Source of the DNA: Primula veris
Lineage: Eukaryota; Streptophyta; Magnoliopsida; Ericales; Primulaceae
Direction of reading: 5' to 3'
Length of the DNA stretch: 64,000 nucleotides
Assembly: GCA_963682055.1 (NCBI GenBank)
Contig: OY821747.1
Location: 14,992,258-15,056,257, forward strand
Shown: one piece after another, positions 1 to 12,900 of the stretch
How positions within the stretch are numbered: the first letter of the stretch is position 1
How the letters are laid out: the number at the start of each line of letters is the position of its first letter
Position numbers and translations under genes: made by a program
Notes under the pieces: generated by a model
What the model saw: the letters and a program-made list of their open reading frames with translations, nothing else
What the model was told of the DNA's origin: nothing
The model's database searches: none

Positions 1-1964
1 CAATTTGTTGTAAACTGCTTTTAATGAGGCCCAAATAAAATTTTGTAATATTTCATGTTGAGTTAATATATTTTATGAAATTTATGTAATATTTCATATT
101 GAGTTAATTTTTTTTTTGAAATTTATTTAATGTTTCATTGTTTCATTCAACAACATTGGCAAGTAGAGCTAATAAATGAACTCATAAATACTTGTAAAAT
201 GAAACGGACTAAATAATTGTAAAAATAATAATACATCCAAGTGTTGCAAAACAGCCCAAAGTACCATATTGCAACTCTAATAACTATCTCACAAGTGTAT
301 GGAAATGTATGATTTCAAGTGGTACATATTCCTTACTTGACCTATTAAAACTTTAAAAAAGAATCAAACTAAAAGGATCACTGAATCAGAAGTTATACGC
401 TTCACAAAAAGGCAACATGAGCAGCCAAGTGTTGAAAAACAGCCCAAGGTACCATATTGCAACTCTAATAACTATCTCGTATGTATATTTAAATGCATGA
501 TTTCAAATGTTACATATTCCTTACTTGACCTACTAAACATTGCAAAAAGAATCAAAATAAAAGCATTACCGAATCACAAGTTATATGCTTCACAAAAAGT
601 CCACATGAGCAGCCAAGTTTTTTACAATTACTTATCGTTTTTTGTTTTTGTTGTTACATTTAACAAGCTTATTAAGGTATATTATCTATATCATATGGAT
701 ATGGATAGGGGTGGCCCGAAATCTAATAAATTTCGTATATGGAGTTAGATAAAAAAGATTGGGCATGTGACATTCATATATTGGTGTAAACATATTGTGC
801 AAAATAACTATATTATCGATTGTATATAGTCTAGGATAGGATAAAAGAAGACATGTGGCCTTCACAGATTGGTGTAAACAGATTTTTTGCTTTTACCAAA
901 CAAACATTATCTTATCTATAATGTTGCCCTTATCTTATCTATATAATCACAATTCAATGCAACATACTATCTCACAAAATAATCCATATCTAAACACACA
1001 GACTCTTCTAGTTCTAGCAATACAACTGAAAAATAGTTGATTGAAAATTCTCTAAAAATGTTGGATGACATAGATATTTACAATAGAGTGAGTTTGTTCC
1101 AACCTATTACTTAGAAACTCGTAGTTGTACACCACCCCCATTGAAGCATTTAAATGCTAAAGGTGGGAAAAAACTAAACGCACAATAAGTTGTTGAACCG
1201 GAGAAATTTAATAAACGCATACAAGAAGTGTTCAAAGTTGAGAATAAGGCTAGGAAAAAAGCTAAAGACAATAAATAACCAACAATTTAAGAAAAAAAAG
1301 CTTATTTTCGATTTTCATGTGTCTTTTTTTCCAAACTATTGTAGTATGGTTTTGATGAGGCACAAATAAGTTTGAATGATGTTTGAGTTAATATTTTAGC
1401 TTGTTTAACTTATCAAATGTTATATTGCCTGGTTTATGATGTTAATTGGTAAAAATGAATGTGTCCATATACATTAAGACGACATTCATATGGAACTACA
1501 TTATGAAAAACAAAATAAGTTAAAATTTTGGCATGACCTTTGTTGTTTCTCTTTGTTACCATAATAATTAACATGTACAAAAGTCTACGACACGATTATA
1601 ATATTCCAACCCAGCTAATAATACAACATATAAATTCGATAATGGAAATAAAGCAAATAAATTAAACGTCTACAATATATGATCTCAAAAACAACATATG
1701 AATCAAAAAAAAATTACACCAAATAAAATTACACCAACTCATTGTTTCTTTTTCGTAAGCGTAAATGTCTTAAAGTTTGAAAGATGGAGCATCTTTCCCA
1801 TCGATGTTAATCTGTCCGATGATGGCTCACTTGACTCTACTATACCATTTAGCTACAGACTACGTCTATCTCTAAACTATGATTCTGGAGGTGGAACACC
1901 CTCGTGTGAAAGGGGAGGCACTCCTCGTAACCAACTATGCGCGGAAGGCTAATTAAGATGATGC
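1..1964. other. AT-rich intergenic DNA, no gene recognised
   Basis: No open frame here resembles a protein I know; the short frames are low-complexity chance ORFs. Visible structure is a tandem duplication at 237-612 (listed separately) and a weaker direct repeat: a stretch around 10-70 with 'taatgaggcccaaataa' recurs near 1330-1390 as 'tgatgaggcacaaataa'. The stretch 1150-1280 contains a lysine-rich broken frame that could be a decayed gene end, but it has several stops and I cannot name it. Confidence 0.5.
237..612. repeat. 188-bp tandem duplication, two copies
   Basis: The segment beginning 'ccaagtgttg' at 237 is repeated beginning at 425, an offset of 188 bp. Both copies share 'aacagcccaa', 'accatattgcaactctaata' and 'acatattccttacttgacct'. 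The next 5 bases (613-617) start a third copy that does not continue. Divergence is roughly 15% by eye, so the duplication is not recent. No coding role is visible. Confidence 0.8.
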
Positions 1965-4200
1965 TTATAAACCCGACTGACTGTCTATGCCCATCGTAAG
2001 GGGTATAGTAAGAGGTCTCGGAGTCCATCTGAATATTCTCATTCTCATGGTACCTGAGAAATTAACTGTCGGATGGACACCCAGATCTGAAAGCAGCACG
2101 ACTATGACCGTCGATATCTCTACTACTACCATCACATCCACGCGTACATCTACCTTCACTCGTATACGACCTCCACTACTAGATCCACCTTCACCTCTAC
2201 CTCTATTTGTACATTTATAACCTGTGTGGCTATAATCGTAATCAAGATTCTCATAACTGCGATCCTCGTGATCATTTTCGTAACCGTGATTCTTGTAACT
2301 GTGATCCATGTAACTGCAATCACCGTATGTGTGATCATCGTAATTGTCATCATCATGGCCATCGCCATCATCGTTATCATCATCCTCCTCCGACTATTCA
2401 TCACCTGACCTGTTTGGATCAATGCCCAATTTAGCAAAATGTCCGGCTAAATATTCCACTTCCCATTTAACTTTGAGCTGTCTAAAGGCTTTGTAACTGC
2501 GGCGTAACATCCGTGTCTGTAAAAAAAATTACAATTTTTTTTTTTTAGTAAACTTTAACTTTATGTAATAAAGAATAGTATTGAAAACTATTAGTCTACC
2601 AAAGTTTATTAGTTTTTACCATTTTAGCCAGTGCACTTGTAGTCTCACGGAAACCGTGACATGGCGGTCTGAGAAAATGTGGGTTAATGATGAGGCGTGT
2701 CCTCTCTCTGTACCATTTTAAGTAATCCGGTGATGTCTCCGTACCTACTTTATTAGTAATAAGTCGGTGGTGGCGATCATTCCACTAGGTTATAAACACG
2801 TGGAAAATTTGAGACCAATTGTATTTTTGTTGAATCCCATATTTTCTATCCTTGACGTGGCCCTCTTTGAGTTTCCAAATATTCTTAGGGACAACCTGAA
2901 TAAAACCAAATTGCCTCCTAAACATGTTCGCGGGGTGGACCTCAATCTTCTCATTACATATGAGCAGAACGCACGAATGTCACATATCACGACCCCGCGT
3001 GCAATAGTGAGGATGGTTATCGATGTTCCCGTACAGCTGCCAGACTATCTATAATTCAAAAACAATTATATAAGATGTGTAATCATATACAACATATAAT
3101 ATGTAACAATGACAAGTAGGAAACAAAAAGTAAAAATTTACTTGTTCAACCAATAACTGGTCAAACTGGTCCCATATATGGACCACATTATGGCAGAGCT
3201 CACGTGGATTAACTTGCGTCAATATTTTCGATCTGTAATAATACAAGTAGAGAATATAAAAAATAAATATAAACAAAATAACTCGATGATAAATACACAA
3301 AAATAATAAAATTCGAATACAAAAATTAAATAATATCATATCTGTAGCCGAGGGGAAACCTAGGCAATCCCTCAATAGGGGGTTATCAATATGCAACCCT
3401 GCACAAGGTCTAACCGGCTGTAGTCTAGTCATCGCCCACATATTAAGAAACATCATTGCACCGCTTATTCCATCAGCTTTACACCTAACCAGCCTACCCA
3501 GATTGGCCTTCAACCAAGCTAGGAGAGCTAATCCCCAACTATATTCTGCACACGTATCGAAATCCTTAAGAAAGGGTAGATTTCACAATGCAATCTGGTC
3601 ACTGCTCTTATCAGAAAAAACATGTGTAGCGAGCAATAACAACATGACAGCCCTAGACTGATATAATAAACTCTCATCACCAGAGTCGACAGGTAATGTC
3701 TAAAAATGTTCTCTTATCCAACTAAGTTTAACCGTTAAAGCATTTCTATCAATATGACTGTCGGGTCTTCTACCCAACAGTCTTTTCACTAAATCCAACA
3801 TGCTAGTTTTATTATCATTCTTTTCTGAGCGGGTTATAACATGACCATCCATCCTCAATCCCAACATAATCTCTACATTCTGTAGAGATATCCCCAACTC
3901 GCCACCGTAAAAATTGAACATGTGGGTCTCATTACACCACATGTCCAGTAATGTTGTAAGAAAGGCTCGATCTACTGTGTAATTACCTATAACATAGACA
4001 CCATACAAGCATGCCCTAATCATTGTACATCCGTATCTTGTTAACATCCCCTCTCCATGCATCTCTCCCAGCCACCCAAATCCTATCTGATCGATGACCC
4101 TCATGTCGTAAAATCCCCGTCCTATCTTTAACACATGGATCTGGATCAACCTTTGAGAAACTATATGAAAAATGGATATCACATTAAACAATTTGTCCAA
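1965..4200 (-). pseudogene. Plant mobile domain (PMD / MAIN-like) gene, dead
   Basis: Reading the minus strand gives a four-exon gene: about 4200-3350, then 3232-3142, 3048-2620 and 2516-1965, with plausible acceptors (TTACAG, ATTATAG, TTTACAG) and donors (GTAAAT, GTAAAA). Family signatures are clear: 'NETHMFNFYGGELGISLQNV' with 'MLGLRMDGHVIT', then 'AEYSWGLALLAWL', 'DGISGAMMFLNMWA', 'NMFRRQFGFIQVVP', 'WNDRHHRLI' and 'DYLKWYRERT'. The last exon ends in an acidic Asp/Tyr/His-rich repetitive tail. PMD proteins are related to MAIN (a nuclear protein needed for meristem integrity) and also occur inside transposons. The frame is interrupted by at least five in-frame stops (near 3700, 3579, 2975, 2787 and 2395). 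Several sit where the family has Trp or Gln, fitting TGG to TGA or CAG to TAG. The donor of the first intron is not clear. No ATG is visible at the left edge, so the 5' end is uncertain. Confidence 0.78.
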
Positions 4201-4254
4201 ATAAGTTAAACTGGTAAATATGAAAAAAAATCACATATTTTTACAATTTAACCT

Positions 4255-4565
4255 ATCTCAGTCAGTAATCTAAAGATACAAAAACTGTTCAGTAAAGCAT
4301 TTTAGTTACTAAATCCAGAATAACTTCAAACCAAAAGCAAAAAAGGTGAACTAAAAGCTCAAAACCAAACAAACGCATAAAAAAGGACAAGTAAGACTCA
4401 AAATCAAAATGTGAAAACAATCCGGAAAAGGTTACAAGAATGACCCAACTCAGTCACTAATCTAGGGATACAAAATCTGTTAGCTAAATAATTACTTAAT
4501 ACTCAATAACTAATACTATTAGCTAAAGAAACCCAAATCTAGCTAAGCTAAATCGAGAATAACTT
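4255..4565. repeat. Degenerate ~190-bp tandem repeat, left part
   Basis: 'ctcagtca.taatct' and 'gatacaaaa.ctgtt' recur at about 4257, 4447 and, beyond the solo LTR, 5885. Each is followed by a Lys/Asn-codon-like A-rich stretch with 'aaaaccaaa' and 'ggacaa.taaga'. The array was therefore cut in two by insertion of the solo LTR at 4566-5845. It is non-coding. Confidence 0.6.
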
Positions 4566-5845
4566 TGTTGAACCATGGGTTCAATAATTGATTTTGATTA
4601 TACGATTGATTATGTATTAATGATTTTACGATTTCTCTATTCGATGATATAATGCTTTGTCTTTTCCAAAAATATAAAATTTATATTTTAGGACTTTAAA
4701 ATGATAGAGAATTCGATAACGAAGCCAACGGTTCAAACGGAAGTAAATTTGAAGTCCGAACAAGCAAGTTACGAGCATTTCAAAGTCGAAAGTTCAACAC
4801 ATAAATCTCCAGAAGACACCCACCAGTGGGTATACAGAACCCACCAGTGGGTCAATGTTCCAGAACCAAGCAAGATTTCACCCACCAATGGGTCAGAAGA
4901 CACCCACCAGTGGGTCAATATTCCAGAACCAAGCAAGATTTCACCCACCAATGGGTCAGAAGACACCCACCGGTGGGTCAAAGTGCAGATGAAAAAAAAA
5001 ATAGCTTTTTAGCTTTTTCAAAAAGTGGCTTTACCCAATTTATAAAACACTCAACCACTTAAAACGGTCATATAATACCCACTGGACATTTTGGAGCTAA
5101 TAAAATCCCCCAAATACCTCTTGAAACACAACCAATTCATCATCCTTCAACCTCTATCTATAAAAAACCCAAAATCACCATTTTGGAGAAAAAAGTTCGA
5201 AAAAGAGGGAAATTAGGGAGAAAATGATTCAAGCTCAAACCAAGATCAAACATCATCAAATATCACAAATTAGCTTATTTAGAAGCAATCAAATTGTGAG
5301 TGTTGTTTTATTATTCGATAAATTTGTAAAGAGCAAATTATAAGCTCATTTGTGAGTGAGTGTTTGGGTAGAAGCTTTTAAGCCAAAGTGTTGGTTAAAA
5401 GCTCTAGGTTAAACACTTGGGTACTCATAGACTGAGGGGGAGTCGTTGACTCGTAAACGTGTTCGCTTGCACTTGTATCAAGAGTAGGAACCTCGGGTAC
5501 AGGGTGAGCAAATCGATTGATTAGCTCGGTAGGATTTGTAATATCGGGAAGAAGATTTTTAGTGAAATACTCGGTAGCTTGAATACCGAGGAGAGGACGT
5601 TGGCGGGTTTGCCGAACCTCTATATATCGTTGTGTCAATCTCTTCCCTTACTATTTACTTTTCGCAACTTATATTTTTGTGATTGTGCGCATGTTTCAAT
5701 TTATTCATACAATATTATCGCATATTTATTATCGCAAATATATATTGAGCTAGTTAGGTTGTTACTTGCGCTTAGAATTTTAATTAGACGAAAAACGCCT
5801 AAAACCTTATTCACCCCCTCTAAGGTTTAGCCGCACGGACCAACA
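4566..5845 (-). mobile_element. Solo LTR (family A), 1280 bp, TSD AACTT
   Basis: The unit starts TGTTG and ends CAACA and is flanked by identical 5-bp duplications AACTT (4561-4565 and 5846-5850). These are the marks of an LTR left by LTR-LTR recombination. Its minus strand begins TGTTGGTCCGTGCGGCTAAA and then 'AGAGGGGGTGAATAAGG'. The same sequence opens the second copy at 49275-50492, which is in the opposite orientation. It has no coding capacity and no adjacent tRNA primer site. The internal array at 4815-4985 is listed separately. The autonomous parent is not in the window. Confidence 0.88.
4815..4985. repeat. Array of short palindromic CACCCACCAGTGGGT units in solo LTR
   Basis: The motif 'cccaccagtgggt' (with variants 'cccaccaatgggt' and 'cccaccggtgggt') occurs seven times in about 165 bp. 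It is embedded in a higher-order repeat of about 60 bp containing 'ttccagaaccaagcaagatt'. The core is nearly self-complementary, so each unit can form a hairpin. The long frame through it (repeating Thr-His-Gln-Trp-Val) is a by-product of the repeat. The other copy of this LTR has a different palindromic array at the equivalent place (50105-50262). Confidence 0.85.
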
Positions 5846-5850
5846 AACTT

Positions 5851-6930
5851 AAAAGCAGATAAAAAAGATTTTCTAATTACCAAAAAAAACCAACTCAGTC
5901 ATTATTTAGGAGATACAAAATTTGTTCACTAAATAATCAATACTCAATAAGACAACAACTAAAATTAGCTAAAAAAAAATATCAAATCAAGCTGAACTAT
6001 TTCCCAGAAAAGGACAATTAAGACCCAAAACCAAAATGTGAAAAAAAAACCAAGAAGTTATATTTACTTATCACAATCCAAAAAAGATAAATAATATATT
6101 CAACCAAAATTAACTAAACAATTAGTAATTACCATACAAATCAACAAATTTTACTAAAACTCCTAATTTGCCAAACAGGTACATATAAACAAAAGAGGTT
6201 CGCGCATATTATAGGCATGATATTCTTTTGTACTCTGAAATGGTTAAGATTACATATGAACAAATCCTACCTATTTTTTTTCAATTCAAACAAGATAAAT
6301 AATATACACAATTAATGGCAACTAAACAATTAGTATAAATCATCAAATTTGCATCAAAAACCTATATTTTATAAAACGGGTAAAATATGATCATAACTTT
6401 TTCAAATTTATCATAATCCAAACAAGATAAATAATATAAAAAATCAAATGAAACTAAACAATTAGTTATAATTATCTAAATCAATAAATTTGCATAGAAA
6501 CCCTAATTTTAATGAAACGGGGAAAATATGTATATAATCCCTAATATTTTTTAATAAATATAAACAATTAATAATAAAAAAATAGGCATAGTTTATATGA
6601 TTTTTCCATAAATTACAAATTTAACTATACAAACTAGAGAATAAAGAAGTCAATAAGGAAATATCTTAAATTTGAATCGAATGGTATGTGAAAGGTATGT
6701 GATCCGCCGAATAAAAGAAACAAACTTGGTTAAATCAGAGTAAAAAACAAGAACGAAATTTGAGGCTTATTTTATTATAAAACTGAACGGTTCGTAAATT
6801 TGACTAGAGGATCGAACCGTAGATTTGAGGTGCGGGATCGGATCGGATCGGAGGTGGTATATACTGTTAGTAAATTAAATTTACGGGTTTGCGTGTAAAA
6901 AAACATTATTTGTAAATCCAGCCTCAAATA
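5851..6930. other. AT-rich DNA with ~150-bp degenerate repeats; upstream region of CAND-type gene
   Basis: No gene is seen. Three degenerate copies of a unit beginning 'aa.acaagataaataatat' followed by 'aactaaacaattagt' start near 6073, 6285 and 6418. The last 250 bp before the gene contain 'ggatcggatcggatcgg' (about 6835-6851) and 'cggttcg' motifs. No TATA box could be assigned with confidence. Confidence 0.5.
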
Positions 6931-6998
6931 AATTGAGTCATCTTTCTCATAGGAGACCGGATCCACTCTCTCTCTTAAAAATAAATTCCGATCCGGAA

Positions 6999-9900
6999 AT
7001 GCAAAATAGTAGTATGAGGTTTTCTACCTCGGCTTTTGCCGTGATATTGACGATGATGATTTCGTTAACCTCAGGTGAGATAAAGGATCTAAAATTCAGC
7101 TCAGATCCACGCCCAATGATCCTATTCGAGAAGTTCGGTTTTACCCACACAGGCCACGTCTCCATCTCCGTCTCAGGCGTCTCCGTATCCTCTTCAATCT
7201 CTAACCCCGAGCCCTCTCGACTCGGATTCTTCCTCTTATCTGACGAATCGTTAATCCAGGTCCTAATCGAGCTCAACCAGAACCCTTCCCTTTGCGTCCT
7301 TGACTCCAACTTCATCAAGGTTTTGTTCAATTTTCGAGACCTTTCCCCCCCTCCTCACTCCTCGTTCAACCAATCATATCCGATCACACACCCTGACGAA
7401 TATTCACTCTTCTTCGCTAACTGCCACCCATCGTCTACGGTGTCTATGATCGTACATACCGAGCTTTATAATTTGGACGATGAAGGATCTACCAAGGACT
7501 ATTTATCCGCTGGACTTACAGCCTTACCGACGATATTCTTCTTATTTTCCCTCTGTTATTTCGGTTTCTTGGCCCTTTGGATCTACCTTTGTTTGGCTAA
7601 CAAGAGGTCTGTTCACCGTATCCATCTCCTCATGTCGGGACTCCTCCTCATGAAGGCCCTCAACCTCATCTGTGCCGCTGAGGATAAACACTACGTCAAG
7701 GTTCAATCATCATTTTTTTTTATTTTTTTAATTTGCTATTATTTAGAGTTGTGTGTTTGTACCTATGCTAGGAACTAGGTTTGGGCTAAAATGTGCTATA
7801 ACAACCTCATATTGAGAAAACATAGGTGAAACCAGGAATTGTTTATCGGGGTGCCGAATTTACATAATCTATTATACTATGGGAGTAAATAAAATGAGGG
7901 GTGCTAAATCATCGTTTTTGATATATTTTATTGAAAATACATGGTCGAAAAATAGAAAAATTGTAATTATCGAAATTATTGAAAATACATGAACAAACAC
8001 TACGTCAAGGTCATCCATCATCTTTGCTATTTCAATTTACTATTATTTTGAGTTGTGTGTTTGTACCTAGGCCGGGAACTATTTATAGGCTAAAATGTGT
8101 TATAGCAACCCATGTTAGAAAATTACGAATTTTTTCCATGCAAATTGCTGAAAAGTTGACGATCAGAGCCTTTCACACCCTTGTAGTTAAAATAAATATA
8201 AAAATGCGATTCAGCCCAACCCACATTCAAATTCTGGTTCCGCCACTGTTTGTATCAATCCCCGAACATAAATTACCAACATTTGGCTATTCAATGTGTA
8301 GCCTATGCAGGGTCGGTCCTTATGGCGTCCAAAATAGCCAATTCACTTAGGCGCCGGAATTTATTTTTTCTTAAAAAAAATAAAATATATATATATATAT
8401 ATACAGTTTTTTTCGTAATATATTATATTTTTGCTTCTATTTACTACAATGCGTGCTTCAGCACAGTTGGTTAGGTAGCACCGTCCAAGGTTCGATTCTG
8501 TTGAGGAACGTAGTTTTTTTTTTTCTTTTACTTTTCATTTGAAAAGAAATGAAACTGCTGTGATTGAGCATCAAATGAGACCTCCACCATAGATTAGAAG
8601 TGCTCTACCATTAGTCTAGAACAAATTAGTATACACATATTGCAATCTTTTAGGTATTTACCTTTTTTTTTTATGTTATGTAATTTGGCCTTCTTTGGAA
8701 ATGGGCTTCATCATTTATGATGTTACAAATGTCATTGCTTTTATTAAGCCCCAGGACCTGAAGTAGTTTAATGTTCTCTCGACTCTCGTATCAACACAGG
8801 ATTGTATGAATTGAGACATGCTGAATGATTCTATTATAATGACCAGTCTGCCGAAATGGGTGATCCAGACCGCCCGATCCGTTTATCAATTGTAAAGTTT
8901 TACACTTAAAAGGCACCTTTTTGTTTTTTGAAACTTTAGAGAGAGATTTATATATTTCTCATCTATTTAAAACATATACACAAGAGCCTATATAATAAGG
9001 CTGAGAGAGGATTAAATGCTTAAGCAGTTGTCTATCAACAATTAACTCCTAACTACTAACTAATACTTAAATATTTACTATCACAATAGATATCAGAATA
9101 CTAGTAATAAAGGTAACATTCAAAACTCCCCCTCAAGCTCGGTTGTATATATTGATCAAGCCGAGCTTGGACTTTAGATCTTCAAACTGGATTCTAGGAA
9201 GTGGCTTTGTTAGGATATCTGCAGTTTGGATCCGTGTAGGTATATAAATCAGAGAAATTGTCCCGTTTTTTATCTTTTCTTTAATAAAATTTCGATCTAT
9301 CTCCACATGCTTAGTTCTATCATGGTGAAATGGATTTTTTGCGATACTAATAGCCGCTTGATTATCACATAACACTTTCATTGCACCTTGAACTGGAATT
9401 TTTAGGTCCATTAAAACTCTTTTCAGCCACATTCCCTCACAAATCCCGTGAGCCATGGCTCAGAACTCCGCTTCCGCATTTGGAAGTAGACCTACGATCA
9501 ACCACACACCCTGCCCAATCTGCATCGGTGAATATTTCAACACCTCTGTTTGTATTTTTCTCAAAACAAAGCCCTTTTCCTGGTGTCATTTTTAGATACC
9601 TTAGTATTCTATAAACTGCATTCATGTGTTCTTCGGTTGGACTATTCATAAATCGACTTACTGAACTAACAGCGAAGCTTATATCTGGCCTGGTGTGAGA
9701 TAGGTAAATAAGTTTCCCTACTAGTCTTTGATACCTCTCTTTATCCACCGGCATACTTTCAGTTTCTTTGTTGAATTTGACATTGTGATCCATTGGAGTA
9801 TCTACCGGTTTACTCCCTAACATACATGTTCCTTTCAACAAGTCAAAAATATACTTTTTGTGAAACAACTATGCCTTTCTTGGATCGAGCGATTTCCATG

Positions 9901-12900
9901 CCTAAAAAATACTTGAGATTTCCTAGATCTTTGATCTCAAATTCATTGGCTAGGAATTTTTTGAGCCTACACAATTCCTCCTCATGATTTCCTGTTAGAA
10001 TAATATCGTCCACATACACGATTATTATAGCAATCTGTCCCTCATAAGAGTGCTTCACAAATAAAGAATGGTCTGATTGACATTGAGAGTAACCATATCG
10101 CTTGACTGCTTTGGTAAAACGTTCAAACCATGCCTGAGGAGATTGTTTGAGACCATACAATGATTTTCTAAGTTTGCAAACTTTGTTGATATTTTCTTTC
10201 GTTTCTAGGCCAGCAGGTATTTCCATGTACACTTCCTCTTCCAAATCACCATTAAGAAATGCGTTCTTAACATCAAGTTGGTGAAGAGCCCAATCTTGAT
10301 TTACGGCCAGCGATGATAACACTCTAATTGTATTTAGCTTGGCAACGGGAGCAAATGTTTCTTGATAATCCATGCCATAAGATTGAGTAAACTCTTTTGC
10401 CACCAACCTTGCTTTGAATCTTTCTATACTTCCATCTACTTTATATTTTACTGTTAATATCCACCGACACCCAACTGGCTTCTTTCAATTGGGCAACTCT
10501 GTTATTTCCCAAGTGCCACTTTTTGATAAAGCTCCGATTTCTTCTTCAACAGCTTTTCTCCATTCAGGAGTTTGAAGAGCTTCGTAAACATTTTTGGGAA
10601 TCTGTATATCAATTAAGCTTGTGACAAAAGCCCAGAAACTTGCTGACAACCCATCATATGAAATAAAATTAATAATAGGATAATTTGTGCAAGATCTGAC
10701 TCCTTTCCTTTTCGCTATTGGTAAATTCAAATCATCACTTTGGAGTTCAAATGAAAAAGGTTCAATGTTACCAGATTGTATCTCCTCCGGTTCTGGACTC
10801 GAATCTGCTTCATGGCTTTGCTCAAGATGTGTTTGTGGCTCTACGTCCTCACAGCGTTTCTTCTTCTTTTTTCGTGTAAACAATGACATCCTCATTATTA
10901 GCCGGATCTTTTGGAGTTTCCGTTTGGGAAGGTACTGATGATGCTTTCGTGGGTGTTTGTAGGTGATGATTTTGCAACTGAGAATCAAAGTTTGGTTCAC
11001 GTAGCTCAGGTAGTTCAGGTTGATGATTTAAAATGGTTGGTCTGTTTATTGGTTCTGGAGTTATAGAACGGTTTATCGTGGTTACCCAAAACTGAAATTC
11101 TTCAGGAATATTCTCCCCCTGAATGTCGGTTTTGGATAGTATGGCTGGTCTTCGAAGAACGTAACATCCATAGAAGTGTAGAACTTTCTAGTCGATACAG
11201 AATAGCACTTATAACCTTTCCGATTTGGTGCATATCCAATAAACATACACTTTATTTCTTTCGGATCCAATTTACTTCGATTTTGAGAATTAACGTGGAC
11301 AAATGCAGAACACCCAAATAATTTTGGAGGTATATTGGAGAAAAGTCTGGTGTTTGGATAATATTTAAGAAGAACCTGAAGTGCGGTTAGAAAGTTGAGT
11401 ACTCGAGAGGGCATTCTATTGATAAGGTAGGCTGCAGTGAGTACGGCTTCTCCCCATAAATGTTTCGGGACATTGGAGGAGAACATAACAGACCGAGCAA
11501 GTTCTAAAAGGTGCCTATTTTTTCGTTTTGCAATTCTGTTTTGTTGAGGAGTGTCGATACATGAACTTTGATGAACAACACCCTCTTTTTGTAAAAATCC
11601 CCCCAAAGTCGAATTAAAATAATCTCATGCATTATCTGTTTTTAATACTTGAATTTTGGTTTGAAATTGGGTACTAAGTATACTATAAAAGTTTTTAAAG
11701 ATTTGCGCTACTTCATACTTTTAATATCCATGCAAGTCTAGTATGATCGTCACGAACCATCTAGCCCCAGTCACGTTTCTTATTCTAGATGCTCCCCAAA
11801 TATCACTATGTATCATAGTGAATGGTTTAGACGATTTATAATGTTGGGCAGAATAGTGACTACGAACATGTTTGGATAATTGGCAAACTTCACATCGAAA
11901 GACATCATAATCTTTCTTAAATAAAGATGAGAGAAGTTTTTTGAGTTACATGAAATTAGGGTGACTAAGGCGATAATGCCACAACATGACATCACTATCA
12001 TTGATTGAACTAGAAAATAAAGAACTCCTTTCAAATCTTAATTTTTGAATTGATCCTTTATGAAAGTCGGAAGTCTTGAGTAGTTAGAGTCCCGAATACA
12101 TCTCAGCATTGCCAATCGTCATCTCCGAATCCAAATTCTCAAAAATACAACCATTTGTGTAAAATTTAGCTACACAGTTTTCGTCTTGAGAGAGTTTACT
12201 AACGGAAAGTAAATTACAGTCTAAATTGGGAACCAAAAGTACACAACCAAGTGTGAGATCCTTAGAAATAATCACTGAACCTGTACCCGCAACTTTTGAT
12301 ATAGAACCATCAGTTATTCTAACTGTTAAGTTACTGGAATAAGGCTTAAAATTCAATAAGATTGAAGAATTTCTTGTCATGTGATCTGAAGCACCTAAAT
12401 CCACAATCCAGGGAGTTTCTTTTTCATTTTCACATTAAAAGCGCTTAAAAAGTTACCTTTTTGAGCCAAACAACCAGTTAATATCTGTTGTCATTGATGC
12501 TGCCATTGTGGCTTGAAATCATAACATTATGACTGGAGGTGATCTCCTCTGAGACTGAGCTTTCTATTTCAGTTCCCATTAGTTATTTACTGGGCTGCTC
12601 TGATACCATGTGACTTTAGAGAGAGATTTATATATTTCTCATCTATTTAAAACATATACACAATAGCCTATAAGGCTGAGAGAGAATTAAATGCTTAAAC
12701 TGTTGTCTGTCAACAATTAACTCCTAACTACCGACTAATACTTAACTATTTACTATCACAATAGATATCAGAATACTAATAATAAATGTAACATTCAACA
12801 TTTTTTGATTAATTGATGGCTTATATATGCTTTAGACCATAACACGGGACGTGAACCTATGCCCAAACATACATTAAAAAATTTATTCATCAATTTTACT

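Larger units (their letters stand above)
8929..12800 (-). mobile_element. Ty1/copia retrotransposon in the CAND-type intron, gag-deleted
   Basis: The 3872-bp element is flanked by TTTTT on both sides (8924-8928, 12801-12805). It has short LTRs, an initiator-Met tRNA primer site and a purine tract (minus strand GAGGGGGAG) beside the left LTR. Coding order on the minus strand is protease, integrase, reverse transcriptase, RNase H, the copia order. Only about 190 bp separate the primer site from the protease, so most of gag is missing. About 13 substitutions and one 5-bp indel between the LTRs (some 7%) mark an old insertion. It lies antisense to the host gene. Confidence 0.93.

Noticed and set aside
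2156..2437. Met/Ile/Thr-rich and His-rich frames on both strands
   Set aside because: They are other-frame readings of the acidic repetitive last exon of the PMD pseudogene.
4701..5012. ORF with repeated Thr-His-Gln-Trp-Val
   Set aside because: It is a by-product of the palindromic repeat in a solo LTR; the opposite strand is equally open.
7701..7778. Extension of CAND exon 1 to the stop at 7778
   Set aside because: It reads through a canonical donor into AT-rich intron; the conserved protein continues at 12934 in phase.
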